Source: Ensifer adhaerens (GTDB lineage: Bacteria; Pseudomonadota; Alphaproteobacteria; Rhizobiales; Rhizobiaceae). Taken from it: a stretch of DNA of 64,000 nucleotides. Position 1 is the stretch's first letter. Every line of letters starts with the position of its first letter. This document shows positions 19,293-27,995 of the stretch, piece after piece. The translations under genes and the position numbers were made by a program. The DNA lies in contig NZ_CP083350.1 of NCBI RefSeq assembly GCF_020035535.1, forward strand, positions 1,808,501 through 1,872,500, in the 5' to 3' direction. The notes below the pieces were generated by a model. The model was not told the origin of the DNA and ran no database searches. It saw only the letters and a list, made by a program, of their open reading frames with translations.

Positions 19293-19312
19293 ATTAAGGA
19301 TAAAAAATATCC
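19293..19312. promoter_or_regulatory. Candidate Rrf2 operator upstream of the Rrf2 gene
   Basis: ATTAAGGATAAAAAATATCC with GGATA-N5-TATCC arms (19298-19302 and 19308-19312), 32 bp before the Rrf2 start. Same architecture and first ten bases as 15901-15920. Confidence 0.6.
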
Positions 19313-19381
19313 CTATTCCCCTACCGTGTAAACAGTGCTGAACCCACATGAGCAAACGCATCGCGCGCAGTGGGAAGTTTC

Positions 19382-20296
19382 ATGATCGCAATTGTCGGTT
19401 TTATGTCTGTCCTTTGTATCGCGCTGCCGCTTGCCTTCAGTTGGCGCCTCTTGCGCCTTGACGAGCCCACGCGCCTTGGCTGGTTGCTGGTGTTTGCCGA
19501 AAGCGTCGTGCTGATCTCGCTGGTCATGCTCCTTGGTCGCTGGGACATTGCCGGGCTCTGGACTCGCCTCGCGCTTGCAGTTCTTGCCATCATCGCTGCC
19601 CTCGCCTCAGCGGTGCGGCACGCGGGCCGACCCTGGCTCTCCGGGGATCGCGGGGCGCTGTGGCGCAGTCTTGTCCCGACGATCGCCTCGCTGGCCGTTT
19701 TCGGTGCGGTGCTCGCCTATGTCATCGGGGGGACGTCCGTGCGCGGTGATCCCCGCGACCTGTCGTTTCCGTTGACGGGTGGACGCTTCGTCGTCGCCCA
19801 GGGTAGCGGCATCGGTATCCTCAACCATCACAGCGACCATCCGGCGCAAAGGCATGCCCTCGATATTACGGCCGTCAATGCCGCGGGCCTTCGTGCCCTG
19901 GGTCTGCTGCCCAAAAGTCCCCGGGACTACACGATCTTCGGGAAAACCGTGCTCAGTCCTTGTGAGGGAGAAGTGATCGCTGCGGTCGACGGACTGCCGG
20001 ATCTGTCGCCACCCCTGACCGACCGGGACAATCCAGCCGGCAACCACGTGGTCCTGAGCTGCAACGGCATGCAGGTGGAACTTGCACATCTGCGTCAGGG
20101 AAGCATTGTGGTTTCGGCCGGTGCGGCTGTTTTTGCCGGCACCCCGATCGGTGAGGTTGGCAACTCCGGCAACAGCACCGAGCCGCATCTGCACATCCAT
20201 GCCGTCGACGGCCGATCCGGGCGCGCTGTTCAAGTCTCCTTCGACGGGCGCGTCGCCGTTCGCAATTCGCAATTCGACCGGATGCTCGATCTCTGA
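19382..20296 (+). CDS. Membrane-anchored M23 (LytM-type) peptidase
   Basis: Protein of 304 residues with about four N-terminal membrane helices and a periplasmic C-terminal M23 domain. Zinc-site elements are HALDI (HxxxD), HLRQGS, and the HLHIHA motif near the C terminus, preceded by IGEVGNSGNSTEPH. It could cut cell-wall peptides. The ATG at 19382 has GGGAAG 5 nt upstream; a GTG at 19370 is the alternative. It is divergent from the Rrf2 gene and converges on the diguanylate cyclase. The membrane-helix arrangement is unusual for M23 enzymes, which mostly have one anchor. Confidence 0.85.
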   Translation: MIAIVGFMSVLCIALPLAFSWRLLRLDEPTRLGWLLVFAESVVLISLVMLLGRWDIAGLWTRLALAVLAIIAALASAVRHAGRPWLSGDRGALWRSLVPTIASLAVFGAVLAYVIGGTSVRGDPRDLSFPLTGGRFVVAQGSGIGILNHHSDHPAQRHALDITAVNAAGLRALGLLPKSPRDYTIFGKTVLSPCEGEVIAAVDGLPDLSPPLTDRDNPAGNHVVLSCNGMQVELAHLRQGSIVVSAGAAVFAGTPIGEVGNSGNSTEPHLHIHAVDGRSGRAVQVSFDGRVAVRNSQFDRMLDL

Positions 20297-20326
20297 GAAA
20301 TCTGCGGTGACAGCGCTGAACGGCAA

Positions 20327-21598
20327 TCAGGATACGTTCGGCGGTCTTGGTGCCGTGCCACCCCTCGAGGTTTTCAGCGAAAACAGCGCCGTTGCTGCGG
20401 TGCCGCCGTTGGCAAGTCCGGCGGAGAAACGAGCGACGCCGTCCGCATCCATCGACCAAACGGCGTTTCGGCCGGCAGTCTTCGCCGCATACAGGGCCGC
20501 GTCGGCGGCGGAGATGAGCGCGTGCGAATCCTCGTGCCCTTCTGCGAAGGCGACGCCGATGCTCACGGTTGCTGACAGCACGCCTTTGGCCGTGCCGAGC
20601 CGGCGCGCTTCGAGCGAGGTGCGAATACCGTCGGCGATGGCGAGCGCGTCCAACCGGTCCGCGTGGGGCAGACAAGCGGCGAATTCCTCGCCGCCGAAGC
20701 GTGCGATGAAAGCGTCAGCGGGCACGGCCCTGGAAACGATCTCGGCAAATTCGACCAGCACCTGGTCACCGGCTGCGTGCCCAAAGCGATCATTGATCGC
20801 CTTGAAGTGGTCGATGTCGAGATAGAGCAGCGCTCCTTTTGCCGAGCCCGCGGCGAGATGGGTATCGAGCTGCGTGAGGAAGGCGCGCCGGTTCGGCACG
20901 CCCGTCAGTGCGTCGGTTTCTGAGGCAAGCTTGTAGCGCTGCTGCGTTCGCTCCTTTACCAGTGCGAAGAAGGCGAAGCCGCCGGCGAGACTGTGAAAGA
21001 ACAGCTCGAAGGTCAGAAGTTGATACCAAAGCGGCTGTGCCGTTCCCGCGGCCGTATTGCCTGCGAGCGGCCACAGCACGATCAGCGGAATACGGGCGAG
21101 ATAAAGCGCGCCGTGTGTGGCGAAAACGAAGGCGACGATATAGGAGCTCGGCAACCGGCGGAAATACTCCGATCGGAAGACCTCGAGCGCGATCAACGCA
21201 GAATAGGCGAAGATCAGGATCGAGTAGAGGACGATCCTGCTCGTGACGCTCTCGCGGACGTATTCGGAGAAGTAGGTTACGGCGATCCAGAGGATCGGTC
21301 CGAGAAGAGCGGAGGCGATCTTCAGCGGCTGATTGTCAAAGGCGCGCAGGCCGAGCCAGATCATGGCAAGGGCCAGCACCGCGAGCGCATTGCCGAGCGA
21401 AATGGTGGCGAAGCTGTAGCCGTCACCGCGCAACGTCAGCAGGACGAAACCGATTGCGCCTATGGCGAAGGCCGAGGACCATAGAAGCAGTTCGAAGCTC
21501 TTGCGCTCCTGCCGCCAGGCGAGGCCGAAGAAAATGGCGAAGATCACCAGTGTCACGAACGAACTGAGCATGATCGTCGGGGTATGCAGGATGTCCAC
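20327..21598 (-). CDS. Membrane diguanylate cyclase (GGDEF)
   Basis: Makes cyclic di-GMP from GTP. The protein has 423 residues: about six membrane helices (residues 10-210, a MASE-like sensor), a short linker, and a C-terminal GGDEF domain with the active GGEEF motif at 302-306 and the DIDHFKAINDRFGHAAGD metal/substrate block at 261-278. No RxxD inhibitory site lies five residues before GGEEF, so product feedback may be missing. No EAL domain. It may affect surface attachment or exopolysaccharide, which would fit the secretion loci nearby. Confidence 0.94.
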   Translation of the reverse strand: MDILHTPTIMLSSFVTLVIFAIFFGLAWRQERKSFELLLWSSAFAIGAIGFVLLTLRGDGYSFATISLGNALAVLALAMIWLGLRAFDNQPLKIASALLGPILWIAVTYFSEYVRESVTSRIVLYSILIFAYSALIALEVFRSEYFRRLPSSYIVAFVFATHGALYLARIPLIVLWPLAGNTAAGTAQPLWYQLLTFELFFHSLAGGFAFFALVKERTQQRYKLASETDALTGVPNRRAFLTQLDTHLAAGSAKGALLYLDIDHFKAINDRFGHAAGDQVLVEFAEIVSRAVPADAFIARFGGEEFAACLPHADRLDALAIADGIRTSLEARRLGTAKGVLSATVSIGVAFAEGHEDSHALISAADAALYAAKTAGRNAVWSMDADGVARFSAGLANGGTAATALFSLKTSRGGTAPRPPNVS

Positions 21599-21784
21599 CG
21601 TCGTCTCCTGATGTTCGCGCGGAACCTTGCCCTACAACCGTAAAGCTTTCGCAAATGGCGGCTCTCGCGACGATGCGCGCCGCTGACCGAGCGCTGGTCT
21701 CGACGGCGTCAAGGCAGGAAACGGGTTGAATTTGAGCCGCGCAGGCACGATTTTGACGACAGAGACTCAAGGGAGGCTAGGCAG

Positions 21785-22351
21785 ATGGGCCAGGCAGCAC
21801 ATCGCTATTTCATCTTCGAAACCGCGGCCGGTTTCTGCGGCATCGCCTGGAACGATGTGGGCATCACGCGTTTCCAACTGCCAACCCGCGCGGCCGAGGC
21901 AAGCGAACGGCTCCTGCTGAAGCGGCTGCCCTCTGCCGAGTCAGCCCAGCCGACGCCCGAAATTCGGGAAGCGGTGGGAGCCGTTCAACGCTACTTCGAT
22001 GGCAAGGAAGTCGATTTCACTGGCTTTGCGGTCGATCTGGAAGGGCAGGACGAGCTTTTCCGCCGCATCTACGCCGCGACGCGCGCGCTGCGCTGGGGGC
22101 AGACGACCACCTACGGGGCGCTGGCAAAAGAGCTGGGCGCCGGGCCGGAGGCGGCGCGTGATGTCGGGCAGGCCATGGCCAAGAACCCGGTTTCCCTGAT
22201 CATCCCCTGTCACCGGGTGCTGGCCGCCGGCGGCAAGATCGGCGGCTTCTCGGCACCCGGCGGTTCCACCACCAAGACCCGCATGCTGGAGCTGGAAGGG
22301 GTACATCTGGGGCAGCCACCCGAACCGACGCAGCAGTCCTTCGGTTTCTGA
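21785..22351 (+). CDS. ogt: Methylated-DNA--protein-cysteine methyltransferase
   Basis: DNA repair protein of 188 residues that removes O6-alkyl groups from guanine by irreversible transfer to its own cysteine. The acceptor is C142 in IIPCHRVLAAGG, with the helix-turn-helix RWGQTTTYGALAKELGAGPEAARDVGQAM before it. It is a single-domain Ogt without an Ada regulatory domain. It stands as a lone rightward gene; a ribosome site (GGGAGG) lies 9 nt upstream of the ATG. Confidence 0.94.
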   Translation: MGQAAHRYFIFETAAGFCGIAWNDVGITRFQLPTRAAEASERLLLKRLPSAESAQPTPEIREAVGAVQRYFDGKEVDFTGFAVDLEGQDELFRRIYAATRALRWGQTTTYGALAKELGAGPEAARDVGQAMAKNPVSLIIPCHRVLAAGGKIGGFSAPGGSTTKTRMLELEGVHLGQPPEPTQQSFGF

Positions 22352-22656
22352 GGACATCGCCGACTGCGACCCGATGCTTTCCGCTCCTGCTGAAGCAATT
22401 ATCGCGCCCTTTGCGTGCGCTATGGTGTTGGCTTTGGCTTATGGTTGCGCTTGGCCGCTCTCTTCCCGAGAGGTTCTCAGGTTCGCTGCTCAAGATATGT
22501 TACAAGTTTCGCGGGAGCTATCGAAATTACTTAGTATTTTCAATTGGTTGGCGAAGCAGCCCGATCGGATTAATTCTGATTTTCTCATGACAGACTATCA
22601 GAACGGAAATATTTTAGGCGTCGCTAACTTGTCGCAACGAATCCTGGGGGTGACGC
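22352..22656. other. Intergenic region before the LuxR-type pseudogene
   Basis: 305 bp without a convincing gene. The part from about 22490 to 22640 is AT-richer than its surroundings and probably carries the promoter of the LuxR-type gene; no clear -35/-10 pair or dyad could be assigned. Confidence 0.4.
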
Positions 22657-23426
22657 ATGTCCATCAGTTCAGGAACGCCGTGCCGCAAGGACCGTACGCC
22701 GACCGGGATCGTCATAGAACATCAGACGTTGGTGCGCAGCGTTATCGTCGCCGTTCTCGAATACGAACTCTCCGGTTGGAATTTTATCGATATGGTCTCG
22801 ACCGACAGCCTTGACCAGGCGCTCGGTTACGACGTGCGTTTGATTGTGCTGGACCTGAGTGCGCGAAACGACGGCGGGTGTTATTTGCATGGCGAGCTTG
22901 CGGAAATCCGCGTTTTCCGGAAGTGCCGGTTGCGGTGCTCTCGGACACCGACGACAAGGCGACCGCCGCCGACGTCCTCAAGCTGGGGGTTCGCGGCTTC
23001 TTCACCACGTCCTTGCGGATCGAATTGGCGCTTGCCGGTTTGCGGCTGATTCTTGCAGGCGGCATCTTCTGTCCAGACCCGCTTGCCGCGCTTACCGATT
23101 GTGCCGCCGTTGCTCGCCAAGGAGACAGGACGCAGATCAGCGCCTATCGAGGCGAGTTGGCGCTCGCCGACTTCACGCCGCGCGAGGCGGATGTCCTCGC
23201 CGAGTTGCGCTGCGGGTCTTCGAACAAGGTGATCGCAGGCAAGCTCAATCTTTCCGACCATACGGTGAAAATGCATCTGCAGCACATCATGCGCAAATTG
23301 CAGGTGCAGAACCGAACCGAGGTCGTCGCCCTGCTTGCCGACCGGGGAACTCCCGGCAACGGTCATGGTGTCGCCACCAACGGCAGCAGCGTCGTCAACG
23401 TGATGTCTTTTCGAGCATCTCGCTAA
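22657..23426 (+). pseudogene. LuxR-family response-regulator-like gene, frameshifted
   Basis: Two frames must be joined. Frame one (from ATG 22657, GGGGGTGA upstream) encodes a receiver-like start, GIVIEHQTLVRSVIVAVLEYELSG then VRLIVLDLSARNDGG. The rest, from about 22878, encodes VPVAVLSDTDDKATAADVLKLGVRGFF and a complete C-terminal LuxR helix-turn-helix (FTPREADVLAELRCGSSNKVIAGKLNLSDHTVKMHLQHIMRKL). The switch falls in GGCGGGTG at about 22873-22880; restoring one G would rejoin them. It could be a true mutation or a base-call error in a G-run. The gene stands just before the type I secretion locus and probably regulated it. Its end overlaps the OrfA-like gene. Confidence 0.75.
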
Positions 23427-23664
23427 GGGTTGCGGCCGTCAGCATGGCCTCGGCCAGCAGCCTCTTGAGCTTCTGATTTTCCACTTCGAGCGCCTTTACG
23501 CGCTCGGCATCGAAGTTGGGACCCCTGCTTTGCAGTGATTGCCACCGGTAGAATGTCGGCTGGCTGATGCCATACCGGTGGCAGACATCGGCGACGGTTG
23601 CACCGTACTGATGCTCCTTCAGGATCTCCAGGACTTCGTCGTCATTGAACTTACGTTTGCCCAT
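23395..23664 (-). CDS. IS3-type transposase OrfA-like protein, no OrfB partner
   Basis: Protein of 89 residues with the OrfA helix-turn-helix (KFNDDEVLEILKEHQYGATVADVCHRYGISQPTFYRWQ) and a C-terminal leucine-zipper-like coiled coil (VKALEVENQKLKRLLAEAMLTAATL). The usual OrfB with the DDE integrase domain is absent, and no terminal inverted repeats or target duplication can be seen. It is either an IS remnant or a domesticated DNA-binding protein. The ATG at 23664 is chosen because family members start MGKRKF or similar. It overlaps the LuxR-type gene's 3' end by 32 bp. Confidence 0.7.
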   Translation of the reverse strand: MGKRKFNDDEVLEILKEHQYGATVADVCHRYGISQPTFYRWQSLQSRGPNFDAERVKALEVENQKLKRLLAEAMLTAATLSEMLEKTSR

Positions 23665-23760
23665 CGCGGCTGTCCTTCGGGGAACCGACTGGCACATCTG
23701 ATCGCGGGGTCGAAAAATCGTGCCCATGTGGTACGCCCACGGCGTTCCGCGGGGCATGAC

Positions 23761-25188
23761 TCAGTTCTCGCGAAATGCGGTGTTGAAACTGTCAATCAAC
23801 GGACGCAGCGCATAAAGCGCGACGCTGCTCGTACCGGTCTCAATCATGGCCCGCACCGGCATGCCCGGGACCATTTCCACGCCCGGCAAGTGGCCGAGTC
23901 GCTCATCGGTAACGCGGATCGTGGCGGCGTAGTAGGTGCGGCCGGTCATCCGGTCGACCAGATTGTCGGCGGACACATAGGAAACCGTACCTTTCAACAG
24001 CGGAACCCGCCGCTGGTTGTAAGGAATGAGATGAACCTGAGCCTCGAGCCCGGCATGGACCTGGGCGATATCTTCCGGCTTCACCCGTGCTGCCACGACC
24101 AGTGCGCCCGCGTCCGGCACGAGGTCGGCCAGCGGCTCTCCGGCGCCGATGACGCCGCCTGTCGTGTGGACACGCAGGTCCATGATCACCCCGTCGTCGG
24201 GCGCCCGGATCTCGGTTCTCGCCAGTTGATCGTCAATGGCGTTCAAGCGTTCGCGCAGCTGAGCCAACTGGTTCTCCGTGTCGCGCAGCGTGAGTGCGAC
24301 TTCATTCAGCCGGTCGCTGCGCAGCTTGACGATGTAGGACTGCGATTCGCTGATCACCTGATGGGCACGGGAAATGCGTGCGGAGACTTCGCCGATCTGG
24401 CCGCCGATGTCGGCCTTCTCCCGTGCCAGTACGAGCGCTCGGCTCCGCCGTTCGAGGCCCTTCTCGGTCAACGCCGAGACGGTCTGGAGTTCCTGGCGCG
24501 ATATGGCGCTTCTTTCGATCAGGGAGGCCTTCTGGGCGCTCAGCCCGGCGACTTCCTCCAACACTTCCTTGATCTTCTGCTGCGTGATCATGACTTCGGA
24601 CTGCATCACCTGGCGCCGTGCGTCGAATATGTTCTGCTGTCCGTCGAGGATGTCATGGATCACCCGGTAGTTGCCGGCCTGCTCCACGAGATCAGGCGGA
24701 AATGCGACGTGGTTCGATCCCTCCTGCTCGGCCGTCAGCCGCGCCTGTCGCGCCTCAGCGTCCCAGAGCTGGCCGCGAAGGCTATCCCGCTCGGAACGCG
24801 GCTTCGTATCGTCGAGCTTGATCAGCACCTGGCCGGCAGACACGGCATCGCCGTCGCGGACAAGGATCCGCCGGACGATCCCGCCTTCGAGATGCTGGAT
24901 GGTCTTGCGGTTCGCTTCGGTCTCGACGACGCCGGACGCGATCGCCGCGCTGCTGAGCGGTGCGAGAACCGACCAGATGCCGAGGCCGAAAACGAAGAAA
25001 CCGATCAGCAGGTTTCCCGTCCAGGCGACATGCCGCAGCCGCGACATCGGCGAGGCTTCGGCTAGCGTCATCGGCAGGGCGGTAGCGACAGCCGTCGAGG
25101 GCTGGGGGCCAGCGTTGCCCTTGGCGTCCAAGGCATAGCCCACGATTTCGGTTCCGGGTCGGGTCAGGTCGGATTTGATGAGCTCCAT
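23761..25188 (-). CDS. HlyD-family type I secretion adaptor
   Basis: Membrane fusion protein of 475 residues that links the inner-membrane ABC exporter to an outer-membrane TolC channel. It has a cytoplasmic N-terminal segment, one membrane helix (NLLIGFFVFGLGIWSVLAPLSSAAIASG), a long coiled coil (about residues 120-320), and the beta-barrel/lipoyl parts (ETEANRKTIQHLEGGIVRRILVRDGD; C-terminal PGMPVRAMIETGTSSVALYALRPLIDSFNTAFRE). GGGAGG precedes the ATG. It starts 19 bp after the PrtD-like ATPase stop. No tolC gene is in the window. Confidence 0.94.
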   Translation of the reverse strand: MELIKSDLTRPGTEIVGYALDAKGNAGPQPSTAVATALPMTLAEASPMSRLRHVAWTGNLLIGFFVFGLGIWSVLAPLSSAAIASGVVETEANRKTIQHLEGGIVRRILVRDGDAVSAGQVLIKLDDTKPRSERDSLRGQLWDAEARQARLTAEQEGSNHVAFPPDLVEQAGNYRVIHDILDGQQNIFDARRQVMQSEVMITQQKIKEVLEEVAGLSAQKASLIERSAISRQELQTVSALTEKGLERRSRALVLAREKADIGGQIGEVSARISRAHQVISESQSYIVKLRSDRLNEVALTLRDTENQLAQLRERLNAIDDQLARTEIRAPDDGVIMDLRVHTTGGVIGAGEPLADLVPDAGALVVAARVKPEDIAQVHAGLEAQVHLIPYNQRRVPLLKGTVSYVSADNLVDRMTGRTYYAATIRVTDERLGHLPGVEMVPGMPVRAMIETGTSSVALYALRPLIDSFNTAFREN

Positions 25189-25207
25189 CGTTCTCGCGCC
25201 TCCCTTT

Positions 25208-26923
25208 TCACGTGCCGGCTTGGGCTGCTGGGTGCAGATAGGTATCGAAGACCCAGTCGCTGTCGCCGAAGGCTTCGATCGTGCCGTTGCGCATGATCGC
25301 GATCTTGTTGGTCACGGGCAGAATGCCCATGCGGTGCGTGATGATGATGACCATCATACCCATGGCGCGCATGCGGGTGATCGCCGCAAACAGCCGGCGT
25401 TCGCCGTCATAGTCCAGGCTGGAATTGGGATCGTCGAGCACGACGAGCGCGGGATTGCCGTAGACGGCGCGCGCCAGTCCCAGCTGTTGCCGTTGGGCTC
25501 GAAGCAGCGTTGCGCCACCGTCGCCGATATCCGTCTCATAGCCCTGCGGCAGTTGCATGATCGCATCGTGCAGCCCGACGAGCTTTGCCGCTTCGATGAC
25601 CTTGCCGACGTCGGTTCCGTCGAGCCGGCCGACGACGTCCTTCACCGCACCACCGAAAAGTTCGATGTCCTGCGGCAGGTAGCCGATATGCCGCATGCAG
25701 CCACCAAGCCGGAGAGTGGAGATATCGACACCGCCGAGCAGGGCGCAGCCGATGGTCGTCGGCTGGACGCCCGCGATGATCCGGCCAAGCGTCGACTTTC
25801 CGGAGCCGGATGGGCCGATCAGTGCAAGGCAGTCGCCCGGTGCCAGCCGCAAGGTGACGGAATTCAAGATCTGGCGGTTGCCCGAAGGAAGCGTGTAGCC
25901 GACGCGCTCAAGCACAAGACCGCCCGCTTCGGGTATCGGTATCGTACGGGCACTGTCCTGAGCGGCGATCGATATCAGCATCGTGTTGATGCGATTGTAG
26001 GCGGCATAGGTGAAGGCGACGGCGCGCCATGCGCCGATCGCGCCTTCGATCGGTGCAAGCCCACGGCCGAGAAGCAGGCTGGAGACGAAGATGATGCCGG
26101 GGTTTCCGCTATCCTCCACGACGAGCCAGGCGGCCGACCCCATCATCAGAATCTGCGCCAGCATGCGTACGGACTTCGAGAGCCCGAGAATGGTCTCGGT
26201 GCGCTTCATCGCATCGTCTTGCGCCTGTCGCGCAGTCTCGGCGTCGCGGTAGACGAGTTGAGCGGCGCCGTTCTGCATGTTCATTGCGCGGATGACCTGG
26301 ATGTACCGCAGCGCGGTCGCAAAGCGCATATGGCTGCGGGAAAGCGCCAGGTTCGCTTTCATCAAGGGCTGGCGGGTTGAGAGCTCCGTTACGATAGCGA
26401 GCAGCAGCAAGGCGAGCGCGGTGAAGAGCCCGATGGTTCCGAGCAGGGGGTGGACCAAGAACAGAAGCAGCAGGAAGATCGGCGCCCAGGGAATGTCGAA
26501 AAGCAGCGAGCTGGCCGGGGCGTCGAGGAACTGGCGCAGGATCGACAGGTCCCGGTAGCAGTCGTTGGCGAGACCCGTTTCGGCGCGGGCTCCGTATTCG
26601 AAACACGCCGTCAGCACGACGGGCCGCAAGCGATGATCCAGCCAGCTGCCGATCCGCGAGAGCGCGGCACGCCGCACGATATCCAGGATCGAGCCGACCA
26701 AAACCGCCGCGGCAATGATGAGTGTCAACATGACCAGCGTGTCGACGCTGCGGCTCGACATGACGCGATCGTAGATCTGGAGCAGGTAGATGGAGGGCGC
26801 CAGCAGGAACAGGTTGTAGGCGCAGCTATAGAGAAAGACCAGCAGGAACGCCCCCGTGCAGGCCTTGAGTGCCACGACCAGGTGGGTTGGAGAATGCTGC
26901 GCCCCTGTCGGATTCGTCGTCAT
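25208..26923 (-). CDS. Type I secretion ABC permease/ATPase (PrtD type) with degenerate ATPase motifs
   Basis: Inner-membrane exporter half of 571 residues, normal for the PrtD family. The membrane domain (about 25-320) is followed by a nucleotide-binding domain: Walker A GPSGSGKST (370-378), Q-loop region LPQDIELFGG, H-loop H530. The signature LSGGQ is replaced by LLRAQ (473-477), and the Walker B glutamate by aspartate (LVVLDDP, D498). Both positions are canonical in the second PrtD-like protein at 52012. These changes predict weakened or asymmetric ATP hydrolysis, or partial loss. It is transcribed separately from the glycine-rich gene at 27107, which has its own terminator. Confidence 0.93.
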   Translation of the reverse strand: MTTNPTGAQHSPTHLVVALKACTGAFLLVFLYSCAYNLFLLAPSIYLLQIYDRVMSSRSVDTLVMLTLIIAAAVLVGSILDIVRRAALSRIGSWLDHRLRPVVLTACFEYGARAETGLANDCYRDLSILRQFLDAPASSLLFDIPWAPIFLLLLFLVHPLLGTIGLFTALALLLLAIVTELSTRQPLMKANLALSRSHMRFATALRYIQVIRAMNMQNGAAQLVYRDAETARQAQDDAMKRTETILGLSKSVRMLAQILMMGSAAWLVVEDSGNPGIIFVSSLLLGRGLAPIEGAIGAWRAVAFTYAAYNRINTMLISIAAQDSARTIPIPEAGGLVLERVGYTLPSGNRQILNSVTLRLAPGDCLALIGPSGSGKSTLGRIIAGVQPTTIGCALLGGVDISTLRLGGCMRHIGYLPQDIELFGGAVKDVVGRLDGTDVGKVIEAAKLVGLHDAIMQLPQGYETDIGDGGATLLRAQRQQLGLARAVYGNPALVVLDDPNSSLDYDGERRLFAAITRMRAMGMMVIIITHRMGILPVTNKIAIMRNGTIEAFGDSDWVFDTYLHPAAQAGT

Positions 26924-27068
26924 TATCGGATCTCGATCGGATCGGCGTGATCGATGATGCGGTCGGCTTGGTTGCTTCAGGCTTCCTTTGCTTGGGCTCG
27001 ATCCGTGGCCAAATGCAACTCAAAGGTCCCGTAGCGTTTCTTGCGCGCCGCGACACAAGTAAAAAAGA

Positions 27069-27094
27069 GGATCGCCGGCCATGGCCGGCGATCC
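27069..27094 (-). terminator. Intrinsic terminator of the glycine-rich gene
   Basis: Perfect 12-bp arms (GGATCGCCGGCC and GGCCGGCGATCC) around AT, followed on the minus strand by a T-run (the A-run at 27060-27066). It lies 13 bp after the stop of the leftward glycine-rich gene, so the secretion ATPase at 26923 needs its own promoter in 26924-27060. Confidence 0.85.
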
Positions 27095-27106
27095 TTGTCG
27101 AGCGAC

Positions 27107-27703
27107 TCAGATACCGATGTCGCTGATGGTGCCCAAAGTGTTGTCGAAATTGTCGAGAACGTTCGAGACCGCAGTGGTGGTCGTCGTCGTGGTGGTTTCC
27201 GAGATCGGGTTCGAGTGAACCATAGCCGCGGAAATGTCGCCGCCGAGCGCCGTTGCGCCGTCGCCGCCAGCCCCGCCCATGCCCGAAATGATCGTCGCGC
27301 CTTGATCGGCGAGCAACGTTGTCGTCTGCGTAGCAGTGGTGCTCGCGTCTACGCTTGCGGTGTTACCGCCGCTCGTGCTGCTCTGATCGCCACTCGACGT
27401 CGGATTGCCGCCGGCGCCGCCCGCGCCGCTGTTGGCAAGCGAGGCGAGGACAGCGATCGGCACCTGGACGAGGCCGCCGCCATCAGCGTTGCCGGTCCCC
27501 CAGTCTGCACCCTGACCGACGTTGTCGCCGTTATCCACGGTGGGGATTGAGCCGACGACTGTCTGCACCGGAGCCACGGTGGCGACAGGATTGTAGTTGA
27601 TATCGCCGTTGTTGGTGCCGTCGCCACCGTTGCCGGCGCTCGCGTCGCCCGCGATGGGATTGGTGAAGTCGATCGTGTCGGAGGTTATTTGTGAGATAGG
27701 CAT
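27107..27703 (-). CDS. Glycine/threonine-rich protein, presumed type I secretion substrate
   Basis: Protein of 198 residues, unfamiliar in function. It lacks a signal peptide and is rich in Gly, Ser, Thr, Asn and Asp, with GGDGTNN, GAGGAGG and MGGAGGDGATALGGD. A Thr tract (ETTTTTTTT) is followed by a hydrophobic/acidic C terminus, AVSNVLDNFDNTLGTISDIGI, as expected for an uncleaved C-terminal type I secretion signal. It shares its GGDGT and QIxGxGGxGG style with the 27996 protein. GAGGAG precedes the ATG. Next to a PrtD/HlyD pair; export by it is inferred. Confidence 0.75.
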   Translation of the reverse strand: MPISQITSDTIDFTNPIAGDASAGNGGDGTNNGDINYNPVATVAPVQTVVGSIPTVDNGDNVGQGADWGTGNADGGGLVQVPIAVLASLANSGAGGAGGNPTSSGDQSSTSGGNTASVDASTTATQTTTLLADQGATIISGMGGAGGDGATALGGDISAAMVHSNPISETTTTTTTTAVSNVLDNFDNTLGTISDIGI

Positions 27704-27995
27704 AGCGTCGCTCCTCTACTTGTTGCCCCGTAGTCTTGGACGGTTCGATGCCACAGCACACCGCCGCAGCGGGGGGACAGCGCGAAAGCTATGGTGCGCG
27801 TGATCCTCGGGGCGAACCAGCCGGACATTCGGAGACGTTCCTTTGGGTAGGGTGTGCCCGCGTTTCAGCTTGGCCGGCGTCAAGCGGACCCGGCGGGGCA
27901 CGAATCAGGGAGTGGATTGTGAGAGATGGCAGCGGAACGCGACGAAACCGCCGCGCCAGGGCGCGCTTGCTGCGCTTGAGCGGGGATGCTGCGGT

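Noticed and set aside
22374..22814. 146-codon frame overlapping the LuxR-type gene start
   Set aside because: No domain or ribosome site; the receiver-like frame from 22657 is better supported.
23395..23757. Complete insertion sequence
   Set aside because: Only an OrfA-like gene; no OrfB, terminal inverted repeats or target duplications found.
23539..25065. Open frame of 508 codons on the plus strand
   Set aside because: Antisense to the HlyD gene; no domain or ribosome site.
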